NCBI RefSeq assembly: GCF_016617715.1
Contig: NZ_CP067225.1
Coordinates: forward strand, 2,468,501-2,532,500
Length of the DNA stretch: 64,000 nt
Origin: Paracoccus sp. MC1862
GTDB lineage: Bacteria; Pseudomonadota; Alphaproteobacteria; Rhodobacterales; Rhodobacteraceae
Reading direction: 5' to 3'
Part shown: one piece after another, positions 44,246 through 53,273 of the stretch
Numbering within the stretch: the stretch's first letter is position 1
Layout: each line of letters starts with the position of its first letter
Made by a program: the position numbers and the translations under genes
The notes under the pieces: model-generated
The model's input: the letters and a program-made list of their open reading frames with translations, nothing else
Databases searched by the model: none
Told to the model about the DNA's origin: nothing

Positions 44246-45076
44246 ATGCTGGGCATGACGACCGAGGCGCTGGTCCAGTTGACCCTGATCGCCCTCGCCG
44301 CAGGGGCCTTTGGCGGCATCATCGCCGGGCTCCTGGGCGTGGGGGGCGGAATTGTGATCGTCCCGGCGCTGTATTTCGCGCTGTCGCTGACCGGGATGGA
44401 CCCGGCGCTGACGATGCAGGTGGCGGTGGGCACGTCGCTCTCCACCATCGTCTTCACCTCGCTCTCCTCGGGGATCGGGCATCACAGGCGCGGGGCCATC
44501 GACACCGCGCTGCTGCGGCGCTGGGTGCCGTGGATCGTCCTGGGCGTGGTGCTGGGCTCGGTCGTCGGCGGCTATGTCTCGGGCTGGGTGCTGGTCGCGG
44601 TCTTCGCCACCATCGCGCTGTTCGTGGCCGGTGACATGATCCTGCGCAAGCCCTCGCAGGACGTCGAGCCGCGCAGCTTCCCCGCTGCCGCCTGGGCGGG
44701 CTTCGGCGTCTTCGCGGGCGCGGTCTCGGCCATGATGGGGATCGGGGGCGGGACCGTCTGCGTGCCACTGCTGAATTTCTTGGGCTATGACATCCGCCGC
44801 GCGGTCGGCACCTCGGCCGCCATCGGCTTCGTCATCGGCCTGCCCGGCGCCATCATCTACGCGCTGACCGGGCTGGGGCAGGACGGGCTGCCGCCGCTGT
44901 CCTTGGGCTACGTGAACCTGTATCTGGCCGCCGTCATCATCCCGCTGTCCACCTGGATGGCGGGCTATGGCGTGCGGCTGGCCCACAGCATCGACCGGCG
45001 CAAGCTGCGGATGGCCTTCGGGATCTTCCTGCTGCTGACCTCGATCAGGATGTGGATCGACCTTGCCGGCGCCTGA
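44246..45076 (+). CDS. TauE/SafE-family anion exporter (sulfite/organosulfur type)
   Basis: This 276-residue membrane protein has about eight helices and the two family repeats with GLLGVGGGIVIVPAL near 35 and MMGIGGGTVCVPLLNFLGYDIRRAVGTSAAIGF near 165. The family exports sulfite, sulfoacetate or related anions. Next to a gamma-glutamyl/glutathione-type utilisation set it may remove sulfite formed from cysteine sulfur. GGCGGAGGA precedes the ATG. Confidence 0.88.
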   Translation: MLGMTTEALVQLTLIALAAGAFGGIIAGLLGVGGGIVIVPALYFALSLTGMDPALTMQVAVGTSLSTIVFTSLSSGIGHHRRGAIDTALLRRWVPWIVLGVVLGSVVGGYVSGWVLVAVFATIALFVAGDMILRKPSQDVEPRSFPAAAWAGFGVFAGAVSAMMGIGGGTVCVPLLNFLGYDIRRAVGTSAAIGFVIGLPGAIIYALTGLGQDGLPPLSLGYVNLYLAAVIIPLSTWMAGYGVRLAHSIDRRKLRMAFGIFLLLTSIRMWIDLAGA

Positions 45077-45734
45077 GGCAGAAACCCTCTCGCTCGAGGA
45101 CAGACTGCGGGCCGAACTGCCCCGCATCGCCGACGAGGGCGGCCGCCTGCCGCCCGAACGCGAACTGGCCGCTCGCTTCGGCGTCGGCCGCACCCGGCTG
45201 CGGCGGGCGCTGGCGGTGCTGGAAGGCGACGGGTTGCTGTTCCGCCGCCACGGGCAGGGCACCTTCACCCTGCCGCCCCCGGTGCCCGGCGGCCTCGGGG
45301 CGCTGGTCCGCAGCGTCACCCCCGCCGACGTGATGGAGGTGCGGATGGAGGTGGAGCCCGCGCTGGCCGCCCTTGCCGCCGAGCGCGCCACCCCCGAGGA
45401 CGCCCGCGCCCTGCGCGACCTGATGGCCAACACGCTGACCGCGCGGACGCCCGAGGGCTACGAGATCGCCGACGCGATCTTCCACTTCCGCATTGCCGAA
45501 CTGGCGCGCAACCCGCTGTTCCTGCGCGTCTACGACCAGATCCGCAGCATCCGCGAGCAATCCGACTGGGCCGCCTGGCGGGGCGACCGGCTGGACGCCG
45601 CCCGCATCCGCGACCTCGGCCGTCAGCATGCGGCCCTGGCAGACCGCATCGCCGCCAATGACAGCACCGGCGCCGCCGCGGCGATGGAACGCCACCTTCT
45701 CAGCATCGAACACGGAATCCGGCGGAAAAGATGA
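45063..45734 (+). CDS. GntR-family regulator, FCD (FadR) subgroup
   Basis: This 223-residue protein has an N-terminal winged HTH (LPPERELAARFGVGRTRLRRALAVLEGDGLLFRRHGQGTF, about 28-68) and an all-helical FCD effector domain with the metal-binding His-containing segment ADAIFHFRIAEL near 140 and LGRQHAALADRI near 182. The start is TTG at 45063, overlapping the tauE-like gene by 14 bases; no ATG start is available in frame. It is probably the operon's own regulator. Confidence 0.82.
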   Translation: MPAPEAETLSLEDRLRAELPRIADEGGRLPPERELAARFGVGRTRLRRALAVLEGDGLLFRRHGQGTFTLPPPVPGGLGALVRSVTPADVMEVRMEVEPALAALAAERATPEDARALRDLMANTLTARTPEGYEIADAIFHFRIAELARNPLFLRVYDQIRSIREQSDWAAWRGDRLDAARIRDLGRQHAALADRIAANDSTGAAAAMERHLLSIEHGIRRKR

Positions 45735-45821
45735 CCCGGCCCTGCGGCGGGCGGCAGGCCGCAACCGGGATCGCGCGCCTTTGCGCCATGAAACCAGCCG
45801 CGGCCTGCGCCGTTGAGGGTC

Positions 45822-46883
45822 ATGCCCCGCTGCCGCCCCCAGAATCCTTCAGACGTCGGCCCGGCCTTCCGGGCGGCGCTCGACGGCTTCGACCCGGACC
45901 GGCCGGCGCTGATCCTCGGCCATTTCGACGCGGACGGGCTGGCGGCGACGGCGATCCTAGCCCGCGCGCTGGACCGCGCCGGCCGGCCCGCAGAGATCCG
46001 CATCACAGGCAAGGGCGAAAACCCCTGGTCGCTCGCCATGGGCCGGGAACTGCAGGCCCGCCAGCCCGGCGGATTGATCGCCACCGATCTCGGCATCCGC
46101 GAGGGCGACATCCTGCCGGGGGTGCCCACGGTGCTGGTCGATCACCACGTCCCCTCGGGCACGCCCGGCGGGGCGGTCGTGATCTCGGGGAACGGCTGGG
46201 TGCCCGAGCCGACCTCGGCGCTGCTGGCCTTCTGGTGCGCCGAAGGGCTGGGCCAGGCGGAGGGACTTTCGTGGCTGGCCGCCCTGGGGCTGATCGGCGA
46301 CATGGCAACGGGCGATTTCCCCGAGCTTGCCGAGGCGCAGGCGCGATACGGCAAGACGGCGCTGCGGGAAGCGGTGGCGCTGGTCAACGCCCCGCGCCGG
46401 ACCGCAGCGGCCGACGCAGGCCCGGCGCTTGAGCTTCTGCTGAAATGCGACGGACCCAAGGAACTTGTGAAGGGCGACCACCCCGAAACCGCCCTTCTGC
46501 GCGAAGCCCGCGCCGAAGTCGCGGCGGAACTCGACCGCGCCAGGCGGACAGCGCCGAAGGTCCGCGGCGACATCGCGCTGATCCGCTTTGCCTCGCCCTG
46601 CCAGGTCCATCCGCTGGTCGCGCAGGCCTGGCGCGGGCGGCTGAAGAACAAGATCGTGCTGGCCGCGAACACCGGCTACCGGCCGGGCTGGGTCCATTTC
46701 GCCGCGCGCACCGCGACCGGGACGGACCTCATCCGCTTTCTGGCCGACCACCGGCCGCCCGGCGCGGGCACGGAATACGGCAGCGGCCATGTCCAGGCCA
46801 CCGGCGGCGCCCTGCGCCCGGCCGACTGGAACGACTTCGCCGCCCGGATCGGCTTTCCCGAGGAACAGGTGCCCGATGCATGA
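45822..46883 (+). CDS. DHH/DHHA1 phosphoesterase (RecJ-like)
   Basis: This 353-residue protein has the DHH-family motifs: GHFDADGLAATAI near residue 35 (motif I), VLVDHHVPSG near 100 (DHH, motif III), and a C-terminal DHHA1 domain with FAARTATGTDLIRFL and YGSGHVQATGGAL near 330. It is shorter than RecJ and without its OB domain, so the substrate (nucleic-acid end or small nucleotide) is uncertain. ATG at 45822 has GAGG upstream; TTG at 45813 is possible. It overlaps uvsE by 8 bases, suggesting a repair role. Confidence 0.82.
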   Translation: MPRCRPQNPSDVGPAFRAALDGFDPDRPALILGHFDADGLAATAILARALDRAGRPAEIRITGKGENPWSLAMGRELQARQPGGLIATDLGIREGDILPGVPTVLVDHHVPSGTPGGAVVISGNGWVPEPTSALLAFWCAEGLGQAEGLSWLAALGLIGDMATGDFPELAEAQARYGKTALREAVALVNAPRRTAAADAGPALELLLKCDGPKELVKGDHPETALLREARAEVAAELDRARRTAPKVRGDIALIRFASPCQVHPLVAQAWRGRLKNKIVLAANTGYRPGWVHFAARTATGTDLIRFLADHRPPGAGTEYGSGHVQATGGALRPADWNDFAARIGFPEEQVPDA

Positions 46884-48021
46884 ACGACCCCTGCGGATGG
46901 GCTTTCCCGTCAAGGTGATGGGACAGCCCGGCCTGAAAAGCAACGATACCCGGCGCTGGCAGCAGAACCCGCACCTCAAGACCTCGCTGGAATACGTGGA
47001 CGCGATCCTCGACTACCTGGCCCGCACGGGCATCGGGATGTACCGCCTGTCCTCGGACCTCGCGCCCTATGCGACCCACCCGGACATGCCGCAGTTCCAC
47101 GGCATGGTGGCCGAAAGCGATGCAGAACTTGCGGCGCTGGGGCGCAAGGCGCGCGAGCTGGACATCCGGCTGTCCTTTCACCCCTCGCAGTTCGTGCTGC
47201 TGAACAGCCCCGACCCGGCGCTGACGGCGAAAAGCATCTGGGACCTGTCCTCGCAGGCCGAGATGCTGGACCGGATGGGCATGGGACCGGAAGCAGTGCT
47301 GGTGACCCATGTCGGCGGCGTTTACGACAACCGCGAGGAAAGCCGCGCCCGCTGGATCGAGGGCTATAACCAATGCCCCGACCATGTCCGCCGCCGCCTC
47401 GTGCTGGAAAACGACGACATCCGCTTTTCTGCCTCTGACGTGCTATGGATTCACGACCGCTGCGGCGTGCCGCTGATCTTCGACTACCAGCATCACTGGT
47501 GCCTGAACCCCGAGGGGCTGGCGCTGCGGACCGCGCTGGAACGGTTCATCGGCTCGTGGCCCGAAGGCGTGCGGCCGAAGATCCATTTCTCCTCGCCCCG
47601 GACCGAGATGCGCGAGATCAAGCGCAAGGTCACGGACAAGGAACGCGAGGCGGCCAGAACTGCCGGCCCGCCCAAAGGCGCGCTGACGAAGGGGGTGGTC
47701 AAGGCCACGTCCCGCGTCAAGACGGTGCTGCTGCCGCCGGTGTGGACCGGGCACGCGGATTTCACCAATCCCTTCGAGTTCGCGACCTTCATGCGCGACG
47801 CGGCAGGGCTGGAATTCGACGTGATGCTTGAAGCCAAGACCAAGGACCTGTCGCTCTTGCGGCTGCGGTCGGACCTGCTGCGCTATGCCCCTGATGTCGC
47901 AGCCCGCTTCGGCCCCGGTGACGCGGCCCGTCTGGCAGAGGCCGAACGGATGCTCGGTGCCGGGATGGAGGCCGGTGCCGACATCGACGAGGGCGAACCG
48001 GCTGCCCTTTCCGAGGGGTGA
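46876..48021 (+). CDS. uvsE: UV DNA damage endonuclease UvsE/UvdE
   Basis: This 381-residue TIM-barrel nuclease has the UvdE metal-site pattern: RLSFHPSQFVLLN near residue 100, LVTHVGGVYDN near 145, LVLENDDIRFS near 175, IFDYQHHWC near 200 and KIHFSSPRTEMREIK near 236. UvdE cuts 5' of UV photoproducts and other lesions, an alternative to nucleotide excision repair. A Lys/Arg-rich insert (about 245-285) and a C-terminal extension of about 80 residues follow. The start overlaps the DHH gene. Confidence 0.92.
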   Translation: MHERPLRMGFPVKVMGQPGLKSNDTRRWQQNPHLKTSLEYVDAILDYLARTGIGMYRLSSDLAPYATHPDMPQFHGMVAESDAELAALGRKARELDIRLSFHPSQFVLLNSPDPALTAKSIWDLSSQAEMLDRMGMGPEAVLVTHVGGVYDNREESRARWIEGYNQCPDHVRRRLVLENDDIRFSASDVLWIHDRCGVPLIFDYQHHWCLNPEGLALRTALERFIGSWPEGVRPKIHFSSPRTEMREIKRKVTDKEREAARTAGPPKGALTKGVVKATSRVKTVLLPPVWTGHADFTNPFEFATFMRDAAGLEFDVMLEAKTKDLSLLRLRSDLLRYAPDVAARFGPGDAARLAEAERMLGAGMEAGADIDEGEPAALSEG

Positions 48022-48362
48022 ACTTCCGCCTCGGCCGGCAACAGGGCGGAGGTATGGCGTCCGGCTGGCGGCCTGCCTGCCTGCCTGCGGACCGGCATCA
48101 TGCGCGGCGGGCTTCACCAGCCAGAAGCGCTTCCGCCTGATCGGACCCGCTGCAGGTTCAGTGCCGGCAGCCAAGCCGAGATGCTGCAAGCACGGGCAGC
48201 AAAGGGGCGTCGGGCAGGACAAGGGCTGCGGCTCACCGGCCACCACCAGCGTCGTCGGGTCCGGGGTGGCCGGGGGGGCCTGCCCTACTGCAGTTGGCAA
48301 TCCGGCATGCAAGGCCGCCTCCCTTGCGCGCCTGCGGCCAAGCGGGCAACATCCTGCGCGTC
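48022..48362. other. Gap between uvsE and the AAA ATPase gene
   Basis: About 340 bases with no convincing gene. Directly after the uvsE stop a 9-bp stem (ACTTCCGCC/GGCGGAGGT, 48023-48054, 14-base loop) is a possible terminator. A short tandem GCCT x4 occurs near 48071-48086. No promoter stands out. Confidence 0.5.
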
Positions 48363-49440
48363 ATGTCCTTGGCCTGTCTCGATCATTTCGGTCTCCGCCG
48401 GGCGCCTTTCGACAACGCGCCTGACCCGTCCCTGTTCCACGCGTCGCAGCCTCACCAACCCGTGCTCGACTGGATCGGGGAGGGGGTCGTCGCAGGCGCA
48501 CCCGTTCTGTCGCTGACGGGCGTTGCCGGGACGGGCAAGACGGCGCTGCTGAAGCTGCTGGCTGATCGGCGCCACGGCAAGGGATGGATCACCGGGCTTG
48601 TCTCGGCTCTGCAGCCCCGGCCCGGCAGCCTTTTCGGTCAGGTGCGCGATGCCTTCGGCCTGCCTGAACAAAGCGACGGTCCCAACCTTTCGGATCAGGT
48701 CCGCCGCTTTGCCGAGGCGAACCGGGCAAAGGGCCATTCCACCCTGCTGATGGTGGACGACGCGCAGACGCTGGAGGTCGAGGGCATCGCAGCCCTCGCA
48801 TCGCTGGCGGCGGAGGGCGGCCTGACGCTGCTGCTCGCCGGCCGCCCGGAATTGCGGGGCCGACTAGTCGCGCCGAGGCTGCGCTTCGCGCGGGGCGTCC
48901 ATGCGGTCCTGACCCCCTTGGGCGAGGGCGACACCGCCGGCTATGTCGCGCACCGGCTGGCGCAATCGGGCGCGACCGCGCCGATCTTCAACGCCGGCGC
49001 GATGCAGGTGCTGCATTTCTTCGGGCTGGGCCTGCCCCGGCTGATCAACGTCATGGCCGATCATTGCCTGAGAACCGCCGCATCGGCAGGGTTGTCCCGG
49101 ATCGACGGCGCATGGGCGGGCGCAGTGCTGGACGAGGCAAGCACCACCGGCGTGCTGAGCCGTCTGGCCGAGCAGGCGGCGACGGGATCGCGCCAAGCCC
49201 CCGATGTTCCCCTTGCCGGCACCCCCGAGGGCCAGCTTGCAACCATAGCGCCGCACCCCCCGGCATCGGACAGCGCGGGCACTACGGACCATGCCGCGCC
49301 GCCGGCCCTGATGCCTGATCCTTTTCCGGCATCGGCCACGCGGCCCGACTTGCCAAAGACCCGGCAGGCGCTCTCCGAAGGCGGTGCGTTGCGAGAGCCA
49401 CCGCCGCGACGACCCGATGCCCTGCGCGCCTGCCCCGTCA
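48363..49440 (+). CDS. ExeA/GspA-like AAA ATPase, N-terminal part of a probably frameshifted gene
   Basis: From ATG at 48363 the protein is an ExeA/MshM-type ATPase: HFGLRRAPFDNAPDPSLFH, Walker A GVAGTGKTALL near 53, Walker B TLLMVDDAQTLE near 130, LLLAGRPELRGRL and GLPRLINVMADHCL near 220. After about residue 260 it becomes a Pro/Ala linker. The frame continues to 49754, but beyond about 49440 it reads as arginine/proline-rich nonsense while frame +2 encodes a linker, a membrane helix and Sel1 repeats. A lost base between about 49390 and 49445 would explain this. Confidence 0.7.
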
Positions 49441-49441
49441 C

Positions 49442-50257
49442 GATCCTGCGCCGGCCCCTGCCCTTTATCCTGCGGTCGATCCGGCCCTGTTTTCCCCCTT
49501 CCGCGAACCCGGCAGGCGTCAAGGCTCGTGGCTGGGGGCAGCGGCGGTTATCGCCAGCGGCGCGGCATTGGTCTGGCTTCAATGGGGGCAAGCGCCCGCG
49601 CCGGCTGCCATGCGCCCGGCCCCGCCCGCGGCCGGTGCCGCCATGGAACAGGCGGCAGCCGCAGCGGGGCAGCCCGCACCCTTTGCCCTGCAGCCGGCCT
49701 TTTCGGTTCCCCATCCGGTCGCCATCACACCGGAACTGGCCATTCCGGCCCTGATGACACAGGCGCTGGACCTCGAAAGCCGCGATCCCGGCCGGGCGGC
49801 CATCTCCTATGCCCGCGCGGCCCTTCGCGGAAGCGCCCGCGCGGCCTATTACCTCGGACAGCTTCATGAAACCGGCAGCGGAGTCGCACCGAACCCGGAC
49901 ATGGCGCGGCTGTGGTATGCCGCGGCCGCCGATCTGCCAAGGGCGCAACAACGATTACAGGCCCTGGCGACCGCCGATGCGCCGGGCATCCCGGCACCGC
50001 CGGTCCCCGTCTTTCAGGCCCGGCCAGGCAACGGCGGCAGCGAGATGATCTGGCGCCTGCCCGAAGGCGCCGCGCCCGTCCGCTTCCGGGTCGAGATCTT
50101 CGGCCCGGTGGATCAGCCTCTGCCCGTTCAGGAAACAACGGTCCCGGGGCTGATCCTGCCTTTTCCGGTCAGCGCATGGCGCGTCACCGCACTCGGGGCG
50201 GATGGTTCGGAAAGCGTCCCTTCCGCCCTGGTCCGCATGATCCCCGCGGAAGAATAG
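49442..50257 (+). CDS. Membrane helix plus Sel1-like repeat protein, probable C-terminal half of the AAA gene
   Basis: In this frame the sequence reads DPAPAPALYPAVDPALFSPFR, a basic patch, then a membrane helix (GSWLGAAAVIASGAALVWLQW, about 49520-49585), a Pro/Ala linker and a Sel1-like repeat (GRAAISYARAALRGSARAAYYLGQLH and MARLWYAAAADL), ending with a beta-rich domain (FRVEIFGPVDQPL). A TTG at 49568 could start a separate protein, but this would cut the membrane helix. ExeA/GspA proteins join an AAA domain, a membrane helix and a periplasmic domain in one chain, which favours one split gene. The left coordinate marks the estimated frame change, not a start codon. Confidence 0.6.
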   Translation, partial: DPAPAPALYPAVDPALFSPFREPGRRQGSWLGAAAVIASGAALVWLQWGQAPAPAAMRPAPPAAGAAMEQAAAAAGQPAPFALQPAFSVPHPVAITPELAIPALMTQALDLESRDPGRAAISYARAALRGSARAAYYLGQLHETGSGVAPNPDMARLWYAAAADLPRAQQRLQALATADAPGIPAPPVPVFQARPGNGGSEMIWRLPEGAAPVRFRVEIFGPVDQPLPVQETTVPGLILPFPVSAWRVTALGADGSESVPSALVRMIPAEE

Positions 50258-50287
50258 CCGGCCTTCGGGATCGGCACGAACCCCGGA

Positions 50288-51361
50288 TCAGCACCCCAGC
50301 GTGGCGCAGATATATTCGCGGTAGGCCCGGTTCGCGTCGCTTTCCGCGGGTTGCTCGGGCTCTTCTGCGGGCGCTGCGCTTGCGCTGGCAAGCGGGGCGG
50401 CGCATTGAAGCTGGTAGCCCTGCTGCAGCCCCTGATTGACGCAGTTGCCGATGTCCCAGCCGGGGGGGATGTCCTGCAGGTCGACGTTCCGCCACTTGGG
50501 ATGGCCGCTTTCCTGCAGCTGCGGCAGCCGGGTCAGCATCAGGTGGGACAGGTCGGACACCGCCTTGCAGCTTTGCTGCTGGTAGCCGTTGCCCCGGGGA
50601 TCATATTCAAAGGTCATCAGCAGCGCCTTGACGGCGATTCCTTCCACCGCCTCGGGCTGGAACGGATAGGTGTTCGCGGGAATGGTCGCCGTGTCGTAAA
50701 CGCTGCCGAGCGTCTGGTCCGCGATCGGCACCAGTTGGAACCGTTCTCCGTCGATTTCGCCCTCGGCGAACAGGGCAGTGGGGGCGCCGGCGACATAGAA
50801 GAAGGCGTCGATCTCTCCGGCCTTGAGCGCGGGCAGCGCATCGGCGGGCGAGATCAGGCGCCGTTCGGCCGGCTGGGTGCCGGTCAGGTCCAGCACCAGC
50901 GAGGCGGTCAGAAAGGTGCCGCTGTTCTCGACCCCGATCGCCACCCGCTTGCCCGCCAGGTCGGCAAGACTGTCGATGTCCGATGTCGCCAGCAGATGCA
51001 CCTCCTCGTCGTAAAGCGGGAAGGCGATGCGGACATTGTAGATCGCGCGGGCCACGTCGGGATCATTGGCGGAATAGGTCTTCAGATATTCCAGCACGTC
51101 GTTCTGCACGATGCCGAACTGGGTATTGCTGCGCTTTCGGACAGCCATGAAGTTTTCCAGCGAGCCTGCGGATTCGATCACGTTCAGCGTCTGGCCGCAT
51201 TGCGCCATCAGCCCGGCGAGGTCGCGGCCGATCTGGATATAGGTGCCCGACGCCCCGCCGGTCATCACCGCCTTGCGGAATTCCTGCTGGGCGGCGGCGG
51301 GGCCTGTGGCCAGGGCCAGCACCGCGCCAAGGGCCATGCCGAGCCATCGGGTCTTGCTCAT
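50288..51361 (-). CDS. TAXI-family TRAP transporter solute-binding protein
   Basis: The 357-residue precursor has a Sec signal (cleavage after AAA, near residue 25) and the TAXI/NMT1-like pattern: AVMTGGASGTYIQIGRDLAGLM, NVIESAGSLENFMAVRK, FGIVQNDVLEYL, ADLAGKRVAIGVENSGT and KAGEIDAFFYVAGAP. No TRAP membrane genes are nearby, so it is an orphan. Its C-terminus is extended by an Ala/Pro/Glu linker and a small segment with two cysteines (REYICATLGC). AGGAAAGAC precedes the ATG. It lies 40 bases after the coiled-coil gene. Confidence 0.85.
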   Translation of the reverse strand: MSKTRWLGMALGAVLALATGPAAAQQEFRKAVMTGGASGTYIQIGRDLAGLMAQCGQTLNVIESAGSLENFMAVRKRSNTQFGIVQNDVLEYLKTYSANDPDVARAIYNVRIAFPLYDEEVHLLATSDIDSLADLAGKRVAIGVENSGTFLTASLVLDLTGTQPAERRLISPADALPALKAGEIDAFFYVAGAPTALFAEGEIDGERFQLVPIADQTLGSVYDTATIPANTYPFQPEAVEGIAVKALLMTFEYDPRGNGYQQQSCKAVSDLSHLMLTRLPQLQESGHPKWRNVDLQDIPPGWDIGNCVNQGLQQGYQLQCAAPLASASAAPAEEPEQPAESDANRAYREYICATLGC

Positions 51362-51401
51362 CTCGTCTTTCCTCCCCTTTCGGCTTTGCGGGCCGGTGGT
51401 G

Positions 51402-53273
51402 TCAGTTGCAGGCGCCAAGCTCGGCCACCAGCGCCAGCAGGGTCTGCCGGTTGATCTGCCCATAGGCGCCCCTCAGGGCCTCTGCCGCGCATTCCCCGCC
51501 GGTCAGACGCCGCTGCAACTCAGCGCGCTCGGGACCCGAGCCGAGCGCCGGGGCGCGCGACAAGGCGGCCTCGACCTCCTCTGCCGTCCAGCGCGCCGGC
51601 TGCGAGTCCGCCGCGGGAACGGACAGGGCCGTGTCCTCGGCGGGCGCCGCCGCCATCTCACCGGGGGCCGCAGTATCCTCGGCAAGCGCGGGCGCTGTTT
51701 CCTGCACTTCGGCAGAGAGCCGGGCGACCTCCTGTTCCATGGCCTCGCGCGTGGCGGATGCCTGTTCAAGCCGGGCGGTCACTTCGGCCAAGGCCGCCTC
51801 GGCACTGGCGCGGCGGTCCTCGGCCGCGGCGAAGGCCTGATCGGCCTCGTCCCGGCGGCGCTCGGCTTCCATCGCGGCGGCGGTCGCGGCCGTCTGCCGC
51901 GTCGTCGCCTCCTCCAGCCCCTGCCGCAGCTCCGCCTCGCTCCCTTGCGTCCGGGCCAGCGCAGCCTCTGCCTCGGCCCGGCGGGTGCCCAGCGCGGCGA
52001 TCTCTGCCTCTGCCGCCTCGCGTTGCGTGGTGAGATCAGTGATTTGCTGCTGCATCTGGGAAAGGGCAGCCTCTGCCGCGATCCGGCGGGTATCCAGAGT
52101 GGCGATCTCGCTTTCCGCCGTCTCGCGCTGTGTGGCCAGATCGGAAACCTGCTGCTGCACTTGGGAAAGCGCGGCTTCCGCCTCGGCCCGGCGGGCATCC
52201 AGCGCGGCAACTTCGTTCTCCGCCGCTACGCGCTGCGCAGCGAAATCAGCGGCCTGCTGCTGCACTTGGGAAAGGGCGGCCTCCGCCTCGGTCCGGCGGG
52301 CGTCGAGGGTGGCAATCCCGCTTTCCTCCGCATCGCGCTGAGCGGCGAAATCGGCGAGCTGCCGTTGCGCGGTGCCAAGGGCTTCCCCGGCATCGGCGAC
52401 CTGCTGTTCCACGGCGGCACGCTGCTGGCCGAGTTCCGCCAGACGCGCCTCGGTCTCGGCCGTCTGTTGCTGCAGTTCGGCAAGGCGCGCTTCCGCCCCG
52501 GCCAAAGCCTCCGAGGATTCGCTTTCGAGGCCCTCGGCCTGCTGCCGCGCCGCAAGCTCCTGTTGCAGCGCGTTCAAGCGGGATGCCAGATCGGCGCGGG
52601 CCGTTTCCGCCTGTTGGCGGGCGGCCTCCGCTTCGGCAAGGCGCGCGCGCAGGTCGGCCAGATCCCGTTCCATCCCGGCCTGCGCATCGGCGCTGGCCGC
52701 TGCCTGCGCCGCGCGTTCCTCGGCGCTTGCCAGTTCGGCCTCGCGCCCTTGCAAGGCCGCTTCTGCCGCCGACAACCGTTCTTCCGCCGAAAGCGCGTCG
52801 CTTCGGGCAGCCTGCAACTGCGCGGTCAGTTCCCGGACCTGATCCTCGGCGACCTGCAGGGCCTCCGCATCCGCCGCCTCAGAGGTGGTCTGCCGGGCAG
52901 CCTGCAGTTCCGCGTCGCGTTCGGCCAGCAGGCGCTGGGCGGCAGCGGCCTTTTCCTCTGCCGCCTGCGCTCGGGCTTTCGCCGCTTCGAGTTCCTCGGT
53001 CTGTTCCGTCATCGGCGGGGTGGGCGCCCCGTCTTCGGGAAGCGCGGCATCCGAAGCCTGCCTGCCAGATGCAAGCTCGCTCCGCATGGCCTCGATCTGG
53101 CTTTGCAGGTCGGCGGCCTCATCCTCCATCAGGACGATGATCTCCCGCAGCGCGCTGGTCTTTCCCGGGTTCGGCAACTCGGCGGAAACGCTGTCGTCCT
53201 GGCCCAAGGCCATGCCCGCCATGATGGCCCAGAACCCACTTGCGGCAAGCAGCCTGATCACGTTCCACCCCAC
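51402..53273 (-). CDS. Exported coiled-coil protein with 35-residue repeats
   Basis: This 623-residue protein has a signal segment (about 1-24, ending MALGQ), an acidic linker, and a long alanine/glutamine/glutamate coiled coil (about 35-540). Residues encoded by about 51933-52352 form four 35-residue repeats (five heptads each) built on AQR-x-AAE...AALDARR-x-EAEAALSQVQQQ. A Pro/Ala linker leads to a small C-terminal helical domain with two cysteines (GECAAEAL...LGACN). No known family is recognised. It is co-transcribed with the TAXI-type binding protein and probably acts in the cell envelope. Confidence 0.75.
   Translation of the reverse strand: MGWNVIRLLAASGFWAIMAGMALGQDDSVSAELPNPGKTSALREIIVLMEDEAADLQSQIEAMRSELASGRQASDAALPEDGAPTPPMTEQTEELEAAKARAQAAEEKAAAAQRLLAERDAELQAARQTTSEAADAEALQVAEDQVRELTAQLQAARSDALSAEERLSAAEAALQGREAELASAEERAAQAAASADAQAGMERDLADLRARLAEAEAARQQAETARADLASRLNALQQELAARQQAEGLESESSEALAGAEARLAELQQQTAETEARLAELGQQRAAVEQQVADAGEALGTAQRQLADFAAQRDAEESGIATLDARRTEAEAALSQVQQQAADFAAQRVAAENEVAALDARRAEAEAALSQVQQQVSDLATQRETAESEIATLDTRRIAAEAALSQMQQQITDLTTQREAAEAEIAALGTRRAEAEAALARTQGSEAELRQGLEEATTRQTAATAAAMEAERRRDEADQAFAAAEDRRASAEAALAEVTARLEQASATREAMEQEVARLSAEVQETAPALAEDTAAPGEMAAAPAEDTALSVPAADSQPARWTAEEVEAALSRAPALGSGPERAELQRRLTGGECAAEALRGAYGQINRQTLLALVAELGACN
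51933..52352 (-). repeat. Four tandem 105-bp repeats inside the coiled-coil gene
   Basis: Four consecutive 105-base units encode the 35-residue coiled-coil repeat. The middle copies are the most alike at the DNA level, which implies recent unit duplication; copy number could vary between strains. Confidence 0.75.

Noticed and set aside
42347..45433. 1028-codon minus-strand open frame
   Set aside because: Antisense to the GGT, TauE and GntR genes; low-complexity product and no ribosome site.
48022..48362. Degenerate gene between uvsE and the ATPase
   Set aside because: Several short frames cross the region, but none has a ribosome site, a coherent protein pattern or resemblance to the neighbours.
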